NCBI RefSeq assembly: GCF_001187725.1
Contig: NZ_LGIQ01000005.1
Span: forward strand, 743,148 to 807,147
Direction of reading: 5' to 3'
DNA length: 64,000 nucleotides
Source of the DNA: Brevibacillus reuszeri
GTDB taxonomy: Bacteria; Bacillota; Bacilli; Brevibacillales; Brevibacillaceae
Part shown: piece by piece, positions 17,396-25,788 of the stretch
Position numbering within the stretch: the first letter of the stretch is position 1
How the letters are laid out: every line of letters starts with the position of its first letter
Made by a program: the position numbers and the translations under genes
The notes under the pieces: model-generated
Told to the model about the DNA's origin: nothing
The model's database searches: none
The model's input: the letters and a program-made list of their open reading frames with translations, nothing else

Positions 17396-18499
17396 TCAAC
17401 GTTTTTTGTGAAGTGCTTGAAGCACGAGTTCACTGCTTTTGGCAGCTTCGATTTCCAGTGTACGGGAGTGCTCCGTGACCACTTCGATTTCCTGTTCGAG
17501 CCTGTCCAGCTTCTGCTCAAGCAATTGCAGCAGAGAGGCTTCATTTAGCTGTGTAATATGTCCGGCATTCGGCATACCTGCACGCTCTACGAAGCGATCA
17601 ATTTTCGGATCGTAGGAAATACCGATAAAAGGAGTACGAAGCATACAGGCGAGAATCAGGGAATGAAGCCGCATGCCTACAACATAGTCGCACTGTTTTA
17701 AAACAGACATGATATCATGGAATGTAACGGGGGCATCGAGCAGACGAGCCCCTGCCTGTTTCATTTGCTGCATGATTTCACGAGAAGGAGACAAGTCACT
17801 CGGCACATGCATAGGCAGGAACAAAACATTCCAGCCACGCAAAATGAACCAATCTGCCGCTTTGGCGATTGTCTGTTTAAACTGCTGCTCTTGCTTCCAA
17901 TCGCGTACAGAGATGGCGACAAGCGGCTTGGTCGGGTCTGCAAACATGCCGTCGAGCAGCTCGCGGCCGCGCTCATCCGAGACGTCCTCGGGTGAAATGG
18001 TAAGCGCAGGGTCAGCTGTTATATGGATAGGCGCTTTTTTAACGCCACAAGCTTTGAAGTCTTCTCCTGACTCGTAATCGCGAGCCGTGATCACATCGAC
18101 GCGATTCACCACGCGTTTGATCATGGAGCGACTGAGAGGCTTGAGGATGGGTCCAAACCCCTGTGCGTAGAAAACCACGGGTTTGCCCAATAGCTTGGCA
18201 ATGGTGACGATGCCCAGGTAGTAGAGAACGCTACGCGGACTGGTTACGTCCTGCATCAAGGTTCCGCCGCCCATCACAAGCATGTCACTTCGCGAAAGCT
18301 CGCGGACGATGGTTCCGAAGCTCCAGCGGTTAAAAGCCTCAATCCCAAACAATTCCGCCGTCCGTTCAGGTTGATTGGACAAGACGGCCAGAGAGATATT
18401 CGGTTGTTCCCGCTTGAGGGAGCTGATGATGCCGTAAAGGACCACATCGTCTCCGGCATTATTAAAGCCGTAGTACCCGGAGATGAGAATTCGCGACAT
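17396..18499 (-). CDS. csaB: Polysaccharide pyruvyl transferase CsaB
   Basis: A 367-residue member of the PS_pyruv_trans family: SGYYGFNNAGDD at the N-terminus, MVMGGGTLMQD, and VGMRLHSLILA in the C-terminal half. CsaB transfers pyruvate from phosphoenolpyruvate to ManNAc of the secondary cell wall polymer, producing the ketal that SLH domains of S-layer proteins bind. Its presence implies an SLH-type S-layer, consistent with Brevibacillus. AGAAGG precedes the ATG. It forms an operon with the methyltransferase. Confidence 0.9.
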   Translation of the reverse strand: MSRILISGYYGFNNAGDDVVLYGIISSLKREQPNISLAVLSNQPERTAELFGIEAFNRWSFGTIVRELSRSDMLVMGGGTLMQDVTSPRSVLYYLGIVTIAKLLGKPVVFYAQGFGPILKPLSRSMIKRVVNRVDVITARDYESGEDFKACGVKKAPIHITADPALTISPEDVSDERGRELLDGMFADPTKPLVAISVRDWKQEQQFKQTIAKAADWFILRGWNVLFLPMHVPSDLSPSREIMQQMKQAGARLLDAPVTFHDIMSVLKQCDYVVGMRLHSLILACMLRTPFIGISYDPKIDRFVERAGMPNAGHITQLNEASLLQLLEQKLDRLEQEIEVVTEHSRTLEIEAAKSSELVLQALHKKR

Positions 18500-18584
18500 G
18501 GAGTGAACCTTCTTTCTATATCAAACGTACAGGAAAAATACATTCTCAAGTATAATCGAGTAAACAAGGGGAAGTAAAGCAACC

Positions 18585-18701
18585 CTAGAACAAATAGAGG
18601 AAGCCCATTGCGAACATGCCGATGCCGAGAATAATCAAGGCAATCATAACAAAGTAAAGTCCTTTGTTTTTGCGGCGTCGGTAAAAAAATTCGTCGAACA
18701 T
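18585..18701 (-). CDS. 38-residue single-pass membrane protein (hypothetical)
   Basis: On the minus strand GGGAGG stands about six bases before an ATG that opens a 38-codon frame: a short acidic/aromatic head, a basic RRRKNK patch, then one long hydrophobic helix to the stop. The positive-inside rule puts the N-terminus in the cytoplasm. The family is not recognised. It lies between csaB and the divergent PrmA-like gene. Confidence 0.65.
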   Translation of the reverse strand: MFDEFFYRRRKNKGLYFVMIALIILGIGMFAMGFLYLF

Positions 18702-18863
18702 GGTTAACCTCCCTGCGGTAAAATAGTCCATTCTATTATCATAACATGTATCCTATCATCCTTGCCATCCGCAGATGGAAAGTAAGAGAATCGTTGTCTC
18801 GGCAAGCACCCTTTTCTGTCGGACAGCTGAAAGTAGAATACATGAAAAGGAGCTAACGAAAGC

Positions 18864-19787
18864 ATGGAAAGTATGTGGCTAAAATACACCTTACTGGTAG
18901 AAGCAGATATCGAGGACTTGTTTGTAGCTGAGGTTTTGGCAAGTCCGTATACACTCGGCTGGATTGAGCCGCAAATTGAGGTTCTCACCACTGAAAATGG
19001 ATACGATTATGCCGAGAATACCGAAGGCCCACTCGTTGGCTATTTGTTTGAGCCTGAGCAAGACAGTGAGGAAGAGCATGTGGCGCGGCTGAAAGAATTC
19101 CTTACTCGCTGGGGTGGTCAGGTGACCTTGAAAGAGGTTGAGCAGGTGCCGGAAGAGAACGATTCATGGAAAGAGGAATTCCGCGAAGTACAGATTGGCA
19201 ATTGGTGGGTGGCACCAACTTGGACAGATCCGGCTATTTTGGAAAAGGCAGAGCATGTGCTGTGGATTGATCCAGGGGCGGCATTTGGCACAGGCTATCA
19301 TGGGACGACGCAGGATGTGCTGCTCTTTTTGCAAGAGCTGGAGATCGCAGGCAAAAAAGTGCTCGATATTGGTGCCGGCTCCGGCATTTTGACCTTGTAC
19401 TGTGCCTTGAATGGTGCAGCTTATCCGGTTTGGGCAGTCGACATCAATTCCCAGAGCGAATATCAAGTGAGGGTCAATACAGCAAACAATCACTTGCCAC
19501 AGGAAGCTGTTCAGATCGTAATCGGGGATGTATGTAAAAATGAGATTGCGAATCAGCTTCTCGAACAGGCTGACCTGATCTTGGTTAATATTGGCGGCGA
19601 TGAGAACATAGCGATGCTCCCGGTAGTCTCCGAGCGAATCGCGCCAAATGGAATGGTGATTCTGTCCGGTATCGTAGACTGGAATCGTGATGCAGTTCTT
19701 TCTGCTTACGAGGAAGCGGGCTTTGCAGCTGCCGGGGAACGACATTCAGACGAATGGGTAACCATTCTAATGAAACGAAACGCGTAG
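18864..19787 (+). CDS. PrmA-like (ribosomal protein L11 methyltransferase family) protein
   Basis: A 307-residue protein with an N-terminal substrate-recognition domain and a C-terminal methyltransferase domain carrying DPGAAFGTGYHGTTQ, VLDIGAGSGIL and the ILVNIGGDE version of the PrmA NILA motif. It resembles L11 methyltransferase but several signature residues differ. Since prmA normally sits beside dnaJ in Firmicutes, this may be a second, diverged copy acting on another protein. AAAAGGAG lies 11 bases before ATG 18864; ATG 18873 is an alternative start. Confidence 0.75.
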   Translation: MESMWLKYTLLVEADIEDLFVAEVLASPYTLGWIEPQIEVLTTENGYDYAENTEGPLVGYLFEPEQDSEEEHVARLKEFLTRWGGQVTLKEVEQVPEENDSWKEEFREVQIGNWWVAPTWTDPAILEKAEHVLWIDPGAAFGTGYHGTTQDVLLFLQELEIAGKKVLDIGAGSGILTLYCALNGAAYPVWAVDINSQSEYQVRVNTANNHLPQEAVQIVIGDVCKNEIANQLLEQADLILVNIGGDENIAMLPVVSERIAPNGMVILSGIVDWNRDAVLSAYEEAGFAAAGERHSDEWVTILMKRNA

Positions 19788-19854
19788 ATCCAATTGTAAC
19801 TCACATATGCGACAATAGAGAAAAATACGATAGCATAATGGAGGGGGAAACGAG

Positions 19855-21030
19855 ATGGAGCATGTAGTCATTGCTGCTGCTGGACGAACGCCAATAGGCA
19901 CGTTTGGTGGGGTCCTGAGAGATGTAAGCGCTCGCAAGCTGGCAGAAACAGTCATTCGCGGAGTATTGGAAAAATCGGGAGTAGAGGCTACCCAGATTGA
20001 TGAAGTCGTTCTGGGCAATTGTATTCAGCGCTCGGATGAGGCGAATATCGCCCGTGTAGTGGCGCTGGATGCAGGGCTTGGCAAGGAGGTAACTGGCTAT
20101 ACGATTCAGCGGCAATGCGCGTCCGGGATGCAAGCGATGGTCAGCGGAGCCTCGCAAATCCTCTTGGGTGACAGTGAAATTGTCATCGCAGGTGGAGTAG
20201 AGAGCATGAGTAATGCGCCTTATGTGCTGAAAAATGCGCGCTGGGGCAAACGGCTCATGCATGGAGAAATGACAGACGCCATGTGGGATTTGCTCACAGA
20301 CCCCCACCACAAGATCTTGATGGGAGAGACAGCGGAGCGCTTGGCAGACCGCTATGGCATCACACGTGAGGAGCAGGATGAAATTGCCGTGCGCAGCCAG
20401 CATAACGCGATTCAAGCGATTGACAACGGGATTTTCGCGGAAGAAATCATCGGGGTTCCCATCAAAAAACGCAGTGAGGAAACACTGATCACGCAAGACG
20501 AGTTTCCGCGCAGAGGAGTGACCATGGAATCTCTCTCCAAGCTAAAGCCGGGCTTCCGTGATCAAGGCACTGTGACAGCAGGGAATGCTTCTGGTCTAAA
20601 TGATGGAGCATCCGCTACGATTTTGATGAAGGAGAGCAAAGCGAACGAGCTGGGCATTACTCCGCTAGGCAGAATCGTTTCCTGGGCGGCCGCGGGAGTA
20701 GAACCCGACTTGATGGGCTATGGTCCTGTCCCTGCCGTAAAAAAGGCGCTGGCGAAAGCCGGTATGAACTTGTCCGATATCGAGCTGATCGAGGTCAATG
20801 AAGCATTTGCGGCGCAGTACCTGGCGGTTGAAAAGCTGCTGGAGCTTCCGCGGGAGATCACCAATGTAAACGGCAGCGGTATCTCGTTAGGTCACCCCGT
20901 CGGTTCTACGGGCTGTCGGATTGTCGTAACACTCCTCCATGAAATGAAACGACGCCAGCTCAAACGCGGTCTTGCTACCATGTGTGTTGGTGGTGGTATG
21001 GGGATGGCAATGATCGTTGAGCGAATCTAA
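19855..21030 (+). CDS. Acetyl-CoA C-acetyltransferase (thiolase)
   Basis: A 391-residue thiolase. The nucleophilic cysteine is in RQCASGMQA (about residue 89), the catalytic histidine in [18 protein letters not shown] and the second cysteine in CVGGGMG near the end. It condenses two acetyl-CoA or cleaves acetoacetyl-CoA. Length and motifs fit the biosynthetic or degradative AtoB/PhaA type. GGAGGGGG precedes the ATG. It lies upstream of the fatty-acid degradation block but has its own terminator, so joint control is not shown. Confidence 0.92.
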   Translation: MEHVVIAAAGRTPIGTFGGVLRDVSARKLAETVIRGVLEKSGVEATQIDEVVLGNCIQRSDEANIARVVALDAGLGKEVTGYTIQRQCASGMQAMVSGASQILLGDSEIVIAGGVESMSNAPYVLKNARWGKRLMHGEMTDAMWDLLTDPHHKILMGETAERLADRYGITREEQDEIAVRSQHNAIQAIDNGIFAEEIIGVPIKKRSEETLITQDEFPRRGVTMESLSKLKPGFRDQGTVTAGNASGLNDGASATILMKESKANELGITPLGRIVSWAAAGVEPDLMGYGPVPAVKKALAKAGMNLSDIELIEVNEAFAAQYLAVEKLLELPREITNVNGSGISLGHPVGSTGCRIVVTLLHEMKRRQLKRGLATMCVGGGMGMAMIVERI

Positions 21031-21078
21031 TCATCCATACGTTTAAACAGGCTCTCCCCGGTTAAAAATGGAAGCAAG

Positions 21079-21118
21079 CCCCTGTCCTGCGAACGATCAA
21101 GGTGGGACAGGGTTTTTT
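21079..21118 (+). terminator. Terminator of the thiolase gene
   Basis: CCCTGTCC pairs with GGGACAGGG, followed by six T. Confidence 0.85.
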
Positions 21119-21158
21119 GCATCTATAAGAACACGGATGATAAGGGGGAGGGTCTTTT

Positions 21159-22151
21159 ATGTTCTTTCTATCCTTTTTGAAACGCTATAGAAAACAAGTT
21201 TTGTTCCATACGTTATCCTGTCTCGCGATCGGGGCTTTACTGGCTGTAGGGTATAGTGCGTATCAGTACAAGCAGATGACGAACAATTGGTACAGTCCTC
21301 TTGAGGGATCGGGGAAAGGAACAGCGAAGCAGGCAGGGGCTTCTTTGCCGCCGCGCGATCTTTTGACAGGCACTGAGCCGTTAAAGCCGTTTGTTGTCCT
21401 CATGCTTGGAGTCGATAGCCGGGACGGAGAAAAGGCCAGGTCGGATACGATGATGCTGGCTGCAGTTCATCCTGCGAAGCAATCGGCTTACCTCATTTCC
21501 ATTCCTAGAGACAGCTACATGGAGCTTCCGGGAAAGGGCTTTGATAAAGTCAATCACGCCATGGCCTTTGGCGGGCCCAAGCTGGTCAAGGAATCTCTGG
21601 AGCAATTTCTGGATATCAAAATCGATCGCTATGTCTCCGTCGATTTTGACGGATTCAGACAAATTATAGATGAACTCGGCGGTGTGCAGATCAACGTGAA
21701 AAAACGGATGAAGTACAGTGACCCAACTGATGGAACGTATATAGATTTACTTCCCGGAATGCAAACCCTCTCTGGGAAACAGACACTCGATTACGCACGT
21801 TACCGCAAAAGCGACCTGGGAAAAGAGGATAGCGACTATCAGCGAATTTCTCGTCAGCAGGAAATTCTTAAAGCACTGGCAAACAAAGGAGCTTCGGCCC
21901 AGACGTATTCCAAGGTATTTTCACTCATGGAGATTTTGGGGCAGCATGTCAAAACGGATCTGACAGATCTCGAAATCGCTTCATTACTGCTCTCGTATGG
22001 TGATCCGACGCCGAATGCTATCAAAACCGATACATTAGTAGGGCAAGATGAGAGGATTTGGCGTAATGGGGTTCTCGGCTGGTTCCATCTGGTGCCAAGT
22101 ACAGAACGGGAACGGGTCCAAAAGCAAATTCTCAAGTCGCTTACGCCATGA
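21159..22151 (+). CDS. LytR-CpsA-Psr (LCP) family wall polymer ligase
   Basis: A 330-residue protein with one N-terminal membrane anchor (about residues 15-35), a linker and an LCP catalytic domain. Signature segments are LGVDSRDGEKARSDTMM, SIPRDSYMEL, DKVNHAMAFGG and the YARYRKSD...DYQRISRQQ region with arginines that bind the pyrophosphate. LCP enzymes transfer lipid-linked wall polymers to peptidoglycan outside the membrane. It could finish the surface-glycan pathway encoded at 6.7-18.5 kb. AAGGGGGAGGG precedes the ATG. Confidence 0.92.
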   Translation: MFFLSFLKRYRKQVLFHTLSCLAIGALLAVGYSAYQYKQMTNNWYSPLEGSGKGTAKQAGASLPPRDLLTGTEPLKPFVVLMLGVDSRDGEKARSDTMMLAAVHPAKQSAYLISIPRDSYMELPGKGFDKVNHAMAFGGPKLVKESLEQFLDIKIDRYVSVDFDGFRQIIDELGGVQINVKKRMKYSDPTDGTYIDLLPGMQTLSGKQTLDYARYRKSDLGKEDSDYQRISRQQEILKALANKGASAQTYSKVFSLMEILGQHVKTDLTDLEIASLLLSYGDPTPNAIKTDTLVGQDERIWRNGVLGWFHLVPSTERERVQKQILKSLTP

Positions 22152-22168
22152 CCAGAAGGATGAAAAGA

Positions 22169-22203
22169 AAGGCGCTAGTCTGGATAAGAGGCAGCGCTTT
22201 TTT
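22169..22203 (+). terminator. Terminator after the LCP gene
   Basis: A short stem (GGCGCT / AGCGCT) is followed by a run of six T. The stem is short but the T tract is good. Confidence 0.55.
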
Positions 22204-22227
22204 CGTGATTCATTTTGGTTTAATTAG

Positions 22228-22257
22228 TTGGAAAATAAAATATTTTTCGAATAGAAT
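22228..22257 (+). promoter_or_regulatory. Sigma-A promoter of lcfA
   Basis: TTGGAA and TAGAAT are 18 bases apart, upstream of a 10-codon leader ORF and lcfA. Confidence 0.6.
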
Positions 22258-22278
22258 AGATGGAGGGAGAGTTTATTA

Positions 22279-22311
22279 ATGTCAATCATAGGGGGAGGCA
22301 AGGCCATTTAA
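22279..22311 (+). CDS. Possible 10-codon leader peptide upstream of lcfA
   Basis: ATG TCA ATC ... TAA has a strong ribosome binding site (GGAGGGAG, nine bases away). The peptide is MSIIGGGKAI. Its stop lies six bases before the lcfA ribosome binding site, so its translation could influence lcfA. It may also be chance. Confidence 0.3.
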   Translation: MSIIGGGKAI

Positions 22312-22329
22312 GGGATGGAGGGAATGACC

Positions 22330-24033
22330 ATGTCAATTGCCAAGCCTTGGATAGCCAATTACCCACCCGAAACTGCACCGTCGCTGGAATACCCCCGTGT
22401 TCCACTGACCTATTTCCTCGAAGAGTCTGCAGCCACCTATCCAGACAGCACCGCCATTTACTTCATGGGAAAGCGTATTACGTATCGCGAGCTACTGCTT
22501 TTGTCGTACAGCTTTGCCAACGCTTTGATCAAACGAGGTGTAAAAAAAGGGGATCGAGTGGCGATTATGCTGCCGAATACCCCGCAGACGGTCATCAGCT
22601 ACTATGGCGCTCTGTTTGCCGGTGCCACTGTGGTCATGACAAACCCCCTCTACACGGAACGAGAACTGATTCATCAGCTTACCGATTCAGGAGCAGAAAC
22701 GATTATCACTCTGGATTTGTTGTACAGCCGTGTATCATCCATCCGTTCATCTACTCCCTTAAAACGGCTGATTGTCACTAGCATCGGCGATTACCTTCCT
22801 TTTATGAAAAAACTACTGTATCCGATGGTTCAAAAAAAACAAGGCCAAAATCCGCAAGTAGCGTATGGGGGCGACGTAGAGTCATTTCAAGCACTCATTG
22901 ATGAGCAAGATCCTGAGGTGGTCTATTCTTCTATAAACCCGGAAGAAGATATTGCGCTTTTGCAGTATACCGGCGGTACTACGGGTGTGGCCAAGGGTGT
23001 GATGCTGACGCACGCAAATCTCATCGCCAATGCCATCCAATGTCAGGCAGTGCTCTACAAGCTTGTGAAAGGGAAAGAACGCATCCTCGGGGTTCTCCCC
23101 CTGTTTCACGTCTACGGCATGACAACTGTGATGAACAAAGGCATTTCGATTGCAGCCGAAATCATTTTGGTACCCAAATATGAGGTCAAAGAAATCTTTT
23201 CGATGATTGATAAAAGAAAGCCTACGCTGTTTCCCGGTGCACCTACGATGTACATTGCCCTGATCAACCACCCTGATTTGCAAAAGCATGATTTATCCTC
23301 GATCGAGGCATGCGTGAGCGGATCGGCTCCATTGCCCATTGAGGTCAAAAACAAATTTGAGGAGCTGACAAAAGGCAAGCTTGTAGAAGGTTATGGGCTT
23401 ACCGAAGCCTCTCCAGTCACCCATTCCAACCCGATTTGGGGAAAAGGCATTACAGGAAGTGTAGGCTTGCCTTGGCCTGATACAGATTGCCGTATCATGG
23501 ACATGGCAACGGGCGAGGAGCTTCCCCAGGGGGAAATCGGCGAGCTGGCAGTTTGCGGCCCACAGGTTATGAAAGGCTACTGGAATCGACCAGAGGAAAC
23601 GGCTGCGGTGCTCAAGGATGGCTGGCTATTTACCGGGGACATGGGGTACATGGACGAACAAGGTTACTTCTATATCGTAGACCGGAAAAAGGACATGATT
23701 ATTGCGGGAGGCTTCAATATTTATCCGCGTGAAGTCGAGGAGGTATTATTTGAGCACCCCGCGATCCAGGAGGCAGCAGTTATCGGTGTGCCAGATGCGT
23801 ACCGGGGAGAAACGGTAAAGGCATTTATTGTTTTCAAGGAAGGTCAGACTGCAGGCGAGGAAGAGCTGGAGGCTCATTGCCGTCAGCGGTTAGCTGCCTA
23901 CAAAATCCCGCGACAATATGAATTTCGTTCTACCCTTCCCAAGACGATCGTCGGAAAAGTCCTCAGGCGACAGCTTCAGGATGAGGATCAAAAGCGGAGA
24001 GAAGAAGCGACAGACGATATCAAAACGAGCTGA
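22330..24033 (+). CDS. lcfA: Long-chain fatty acid-CoA ligase
   Basis: A 567-residue AMP-forming acyl-CoA synthetase. It has the P-loop-like YTGGTTGVAKGVMLTH motif, EGYGLTEASP, the GDMGYMDEQGYFYIVDRKKDMII hinge region and a C-terminal catalytic lysine in KTIVGKVLRR. It activates fatty acids to acyl-CoA for beta-oxidation. ATG 22330 is chosen because GGAGGG (22317-22322) lies seven bases upstream; in-frame ATGs at 22315 and 22324 are less well placed. It stands directly before fadR, as in B. subtilis. Confidence 0.93.
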   Translation: MSIAKPWIANYPPETAPSLEYPRVPLTYFLEESAATYPDSTAIYFMGKRITYRELLLLSYSFANALIKRGVKKGDRVAIMLPNTPQTVISYYGALFAGATVVMTNPLYTERELIHQLTDSGAETIITLDLLYSRVSSIRSSTPLKRLIVTSIGDYLPFMKKLLYPMVQKKQGQNPQVAYGGDVESFQALIDEQDPEVVYSSINPEEDIALLQYTGGTTGVAKGVMLTHANLIANAIQCQAVLYKLVKGKERILGVLPLFHVYGMTTVMNKGISIAAEIILVPKYEVKEIFSMIDKRKPTLFPGAPTMYIALINHPDLQKHDLSSIEACVSGSAPLPIEVKNKFEELTKGKLVEGYGLTEASPVTHSNPIWGKGITGSVGLPWPDTDCRIMDMATGEELPQGEIGELAVCGPQVMKGYWNRPEETAAVLKDGWLFTGDMGYMDEQGYFYIVDRKKDMIIAGGFNIYPREVEEVLFEHPAIQEAAVIGVPDAYRGETVKAFIVFKEGQTAGEEELEAHCRQRLAAYKIPRQYEFRSTLPKTIVGKVLRRQLQDEDQKRREEATDDIKTS

Positions 24034-24181
24034 TGGGAAGAAGGGACACCTGGGGTCGCTTTCCCGCCAGGAAGGCGCCCTGTTTTATGCTATTTCGGTG
24101 TATGACAGTTCTGTTAATCAGACTTTTGCGCTGCAAAGGAAAATCGCATCATCGCTAAGAATTACTGACCAGAGGCGATGT

Positions 24182-24210
24182 TTGACACGTTGCTATGCCT
24201 ATATTAAACT
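24182..24210 (+). promoter_or_regulatory. Sigma-A promoter of fadR
   Basis: A perfect TTGACA is followed after 17 bases by TAAACT. The FadR operator starts six bases after it. Confidence 0.7.
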
Positions 24211-24215
24211 GCATA

Positions 24216-24233
24216 TGAATGAGTCATCATTCA
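24216..24233 (+). promoter_or_regulatory. FadR operator
   Basis: TGAATGAGTCATCATTCA matches the known Bacillus FadR consensus (TGAATGA-N-TA-N-TCATTCA) at all but one position. It lies just downstream of the fadR -10 box, so FadR would repress its own gene until acyl-CoA releases it. Confidence 0.85.
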
Positions 24234-24268
24234 TTTTATTGTCAGCGCGAGTAAAGGTGGAGGTATGT

Positions 24269-24859
24269 ATGGCAAAGAAGACGGGGGAAAAGTATCAGGC
24301 CATTATTGATGCTGCTGTTCGTGTCATCGCACGGCAGGGCTATTATAGCGCCCAGGTATCAAAGATTGCAAAAGAGGCGAAGGTAGCAGACGGCACCATA
24401 TACCTCTATTTTGAAAACAAGGACGATATTTTGATTTCGCTTTTCAATGAAAAGATGGGGCAGTTTGTGGAGACGAATCGTAAGCGCGTCTCGGAAGCGA
24501 AGACGGCCGAACAAAAATTATACGTACTCGTCCATACGCATCTCAGTCAGTTATCAGAGGATCATGACTTGGCAAAAGTGACGCAGATCGAGCTTCGTCA
24601 ATCCAATCAGGAGATCAATGAAGGAATTGGCACTGTGATGAAGCAATATTTCAACCTGATTGAAGAGGTCATCATGGAAGGGATGAAGCAAGGTATTTTC
24701 CGTCCAGACATTGAAGTGCGGATTGCCAGAAAAATGATCTTCGGAACATTGGATGGAGTGACGACATCATGGGTTATGAAGCAGTGTAAGTACGAGCTTG
24801 TCTCCCACGTTGATTCTATTTATAATCTCTTCCTGTTAGGAATGAAGGGAAAAGAATGA
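24269..24859 (+). CDS. fadR: Fatty acid degradation repressor FadR (TetR family)
   Basis: A 196-residue TetR-family regulator (B. subtilis FadR has 194). The N-terminal helix-turn-helix covers about residues 10-55 (ARQGYYSAQVSKIAKEA, DGTIYLYFENKDDI); the rest is the acyl-CoA binding dimerisation domain. Long-chain acyl-CoA relieves repression of beta-oxidation genes. ATG 24269 with GGTGGAGG upstream is chosen; the open frame extends further up but crosses the promoter and operator. Its position between lcfA and fadB matches B. subtilis. Confidence 0.93.
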   Translation: MAKKTGEKYQAIIDAAVRVIARQGYYSAQVSKIAKEAKVADGTIYLYFENKDDILISLFNEKMGQFVETNRKRVSEAKTAEQKLYVLVHTHLSQLSEDHDLAKVTQIELRQSNQEINEGIGTVMKQYFNLIEEVIMEGMKQGIFRPDIEVRIARKMIFGTLDGVTTSWVMKQCKYELVSHVDSIYNLFLLGMKGKE

Positions 24860-24909
24860 AAGAAAAGCTTTTTTTGCTTCCCAACGTTTGTTACAATGAG
24901 TAAAATGAT

Positions 24910-24927
24910 ACTGAGCGGTCGCTCGGT
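24910..24927. promoter_or_regulatory. 18-bp palindrome upstream of fadB (candidate TetR-type operator)
   Basis: ACTGAGCGGTCGCTCGGT is a nearly perfect inverted repeat, 37 bases before the fadB start. A closely similar sequence occurs upstream of the liv operon at 28678. It differs from the FadR box at 24216, so a second regulator is likely. Confidence 0.5.
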
Positions 24928-24963
24928 AAAGACTTTTATTTGATAGAGTCTGGGGGGAGAGGG

Positions 24964-25737
24964 ATGGATTTGCAATGGAATGTGCAAGTAGTTGATCGTG
25001 TAGCGCTGGTGACAATCAACAATCCACCGGCTAATGCGCTCAGTAAATCCATGTTTGAGCAATTGAGCGAACTTTTGGATCAATGGGAAAACGATGAGCA
25101 AATCAAGACGATCGTTTTTACCGGCGAGGGACGTTTTTTCATTGCTGGGGCGGACATTAAAGAATTCACCCAACTGCAAAGTGAAGACGCGGTGGTATTG
25201 TCCAAGTTTGGCCAACGGGTGTTTGACCGCGTGGAAAAATTTCCGAAGCCGATCATCGCAGCTATTAATGGTGCATGCCTCGGTGGAGGACTGGAGCTCG
25301 CAATGGCGTGCCACATCAGACTAGCTGCTGCAGATGCCAGATTGGGACTGCCGGAGCTGAATCTCGGACTGATTCCTGGCTACGGTGGAACACAGCGCTT
25401 GCCTAGATTGGTGGGCCGTGGAAAAGCAACGCAAATGACCCTGACCTCAGAAATGATCAGTGGCGAGGAAGCCCTGCGCATCGGACTTGTGGAAGCGGTT
25501 TATCCGGTTGAAGAATTAGTAGATGCAGCTAAAAAGCTGGCCGAAGTCATCTCCCAAAAGAGTGCAGTCACAATCAAGCTAGCACTTCAAGCCATCCATG
25601 CTCGCGAAGAACTCTCCCTGTCAGAAGGTTTGGATTATGAAGCGCAGCTGTTTGGAGAAGCGTTTGCCACTGAAGATGCAAAAGAAGGCGTAGCTGCCTT
25701 TCTGGAAAAGCGCAAGCCGCAGTTTTCAGATCGGTAG
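24964..25737 (+). CDS. fadB: Enoyl-CoA hydratase/isomerase family protein
   Basis: A 257-residue crotonase-fold enzyme. The oxyanion-hole segments FIAGADIKEF and GACLGGGLELA and the catalytic-glutamate region PELNLGLIPGYGGTQRL are all present, indicating a hydratase adding water to trans-2-enoyl-CoA. ATG 24964 follows a GGGGGGAG site; an in-frame start at 24940 lies before this site. It corresponds to B. subtilis ysiB/fadB in the lcfA-fadR-fadB-etfB-etfA cluster. A palindrome lies just upstream. Confidence 0.92.
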   Translation: MDLQWNVQVVDRVALVTINNPPANALSKSMFEQLSELLDQWENDEQIKTIVFTGEGRFFIAGADIKEFTQLQSEDAVVLSKFGQRVFDRVEKFPKPIIAAINGACLGGGLELAMACHIRLAAADARLGLPELNLGLIPGYGGTQRLPRLVGRGKATQMTLTSEMISGEEALRIGLVEAVYPVEELVDAAKKLAEVISQKSAVTIKLALQAIHAREELSLSEGLDYEAQLFGEAFATEDAKEGVAAFLEKRKPQFSDR

Positions 25738-25788
25738 AAACCATATAGCGTCACCAGTATGAAGTACCACTTAGGAGGAGGCATCCTG

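Noticed and set aside
23918..24268. N-terminal extension of fadR by about 117 codons
   Set aside because: It would run through the fadR promoter and the FadR operator; FadR proteins start at the ATG at 24269, which has a good binding site.
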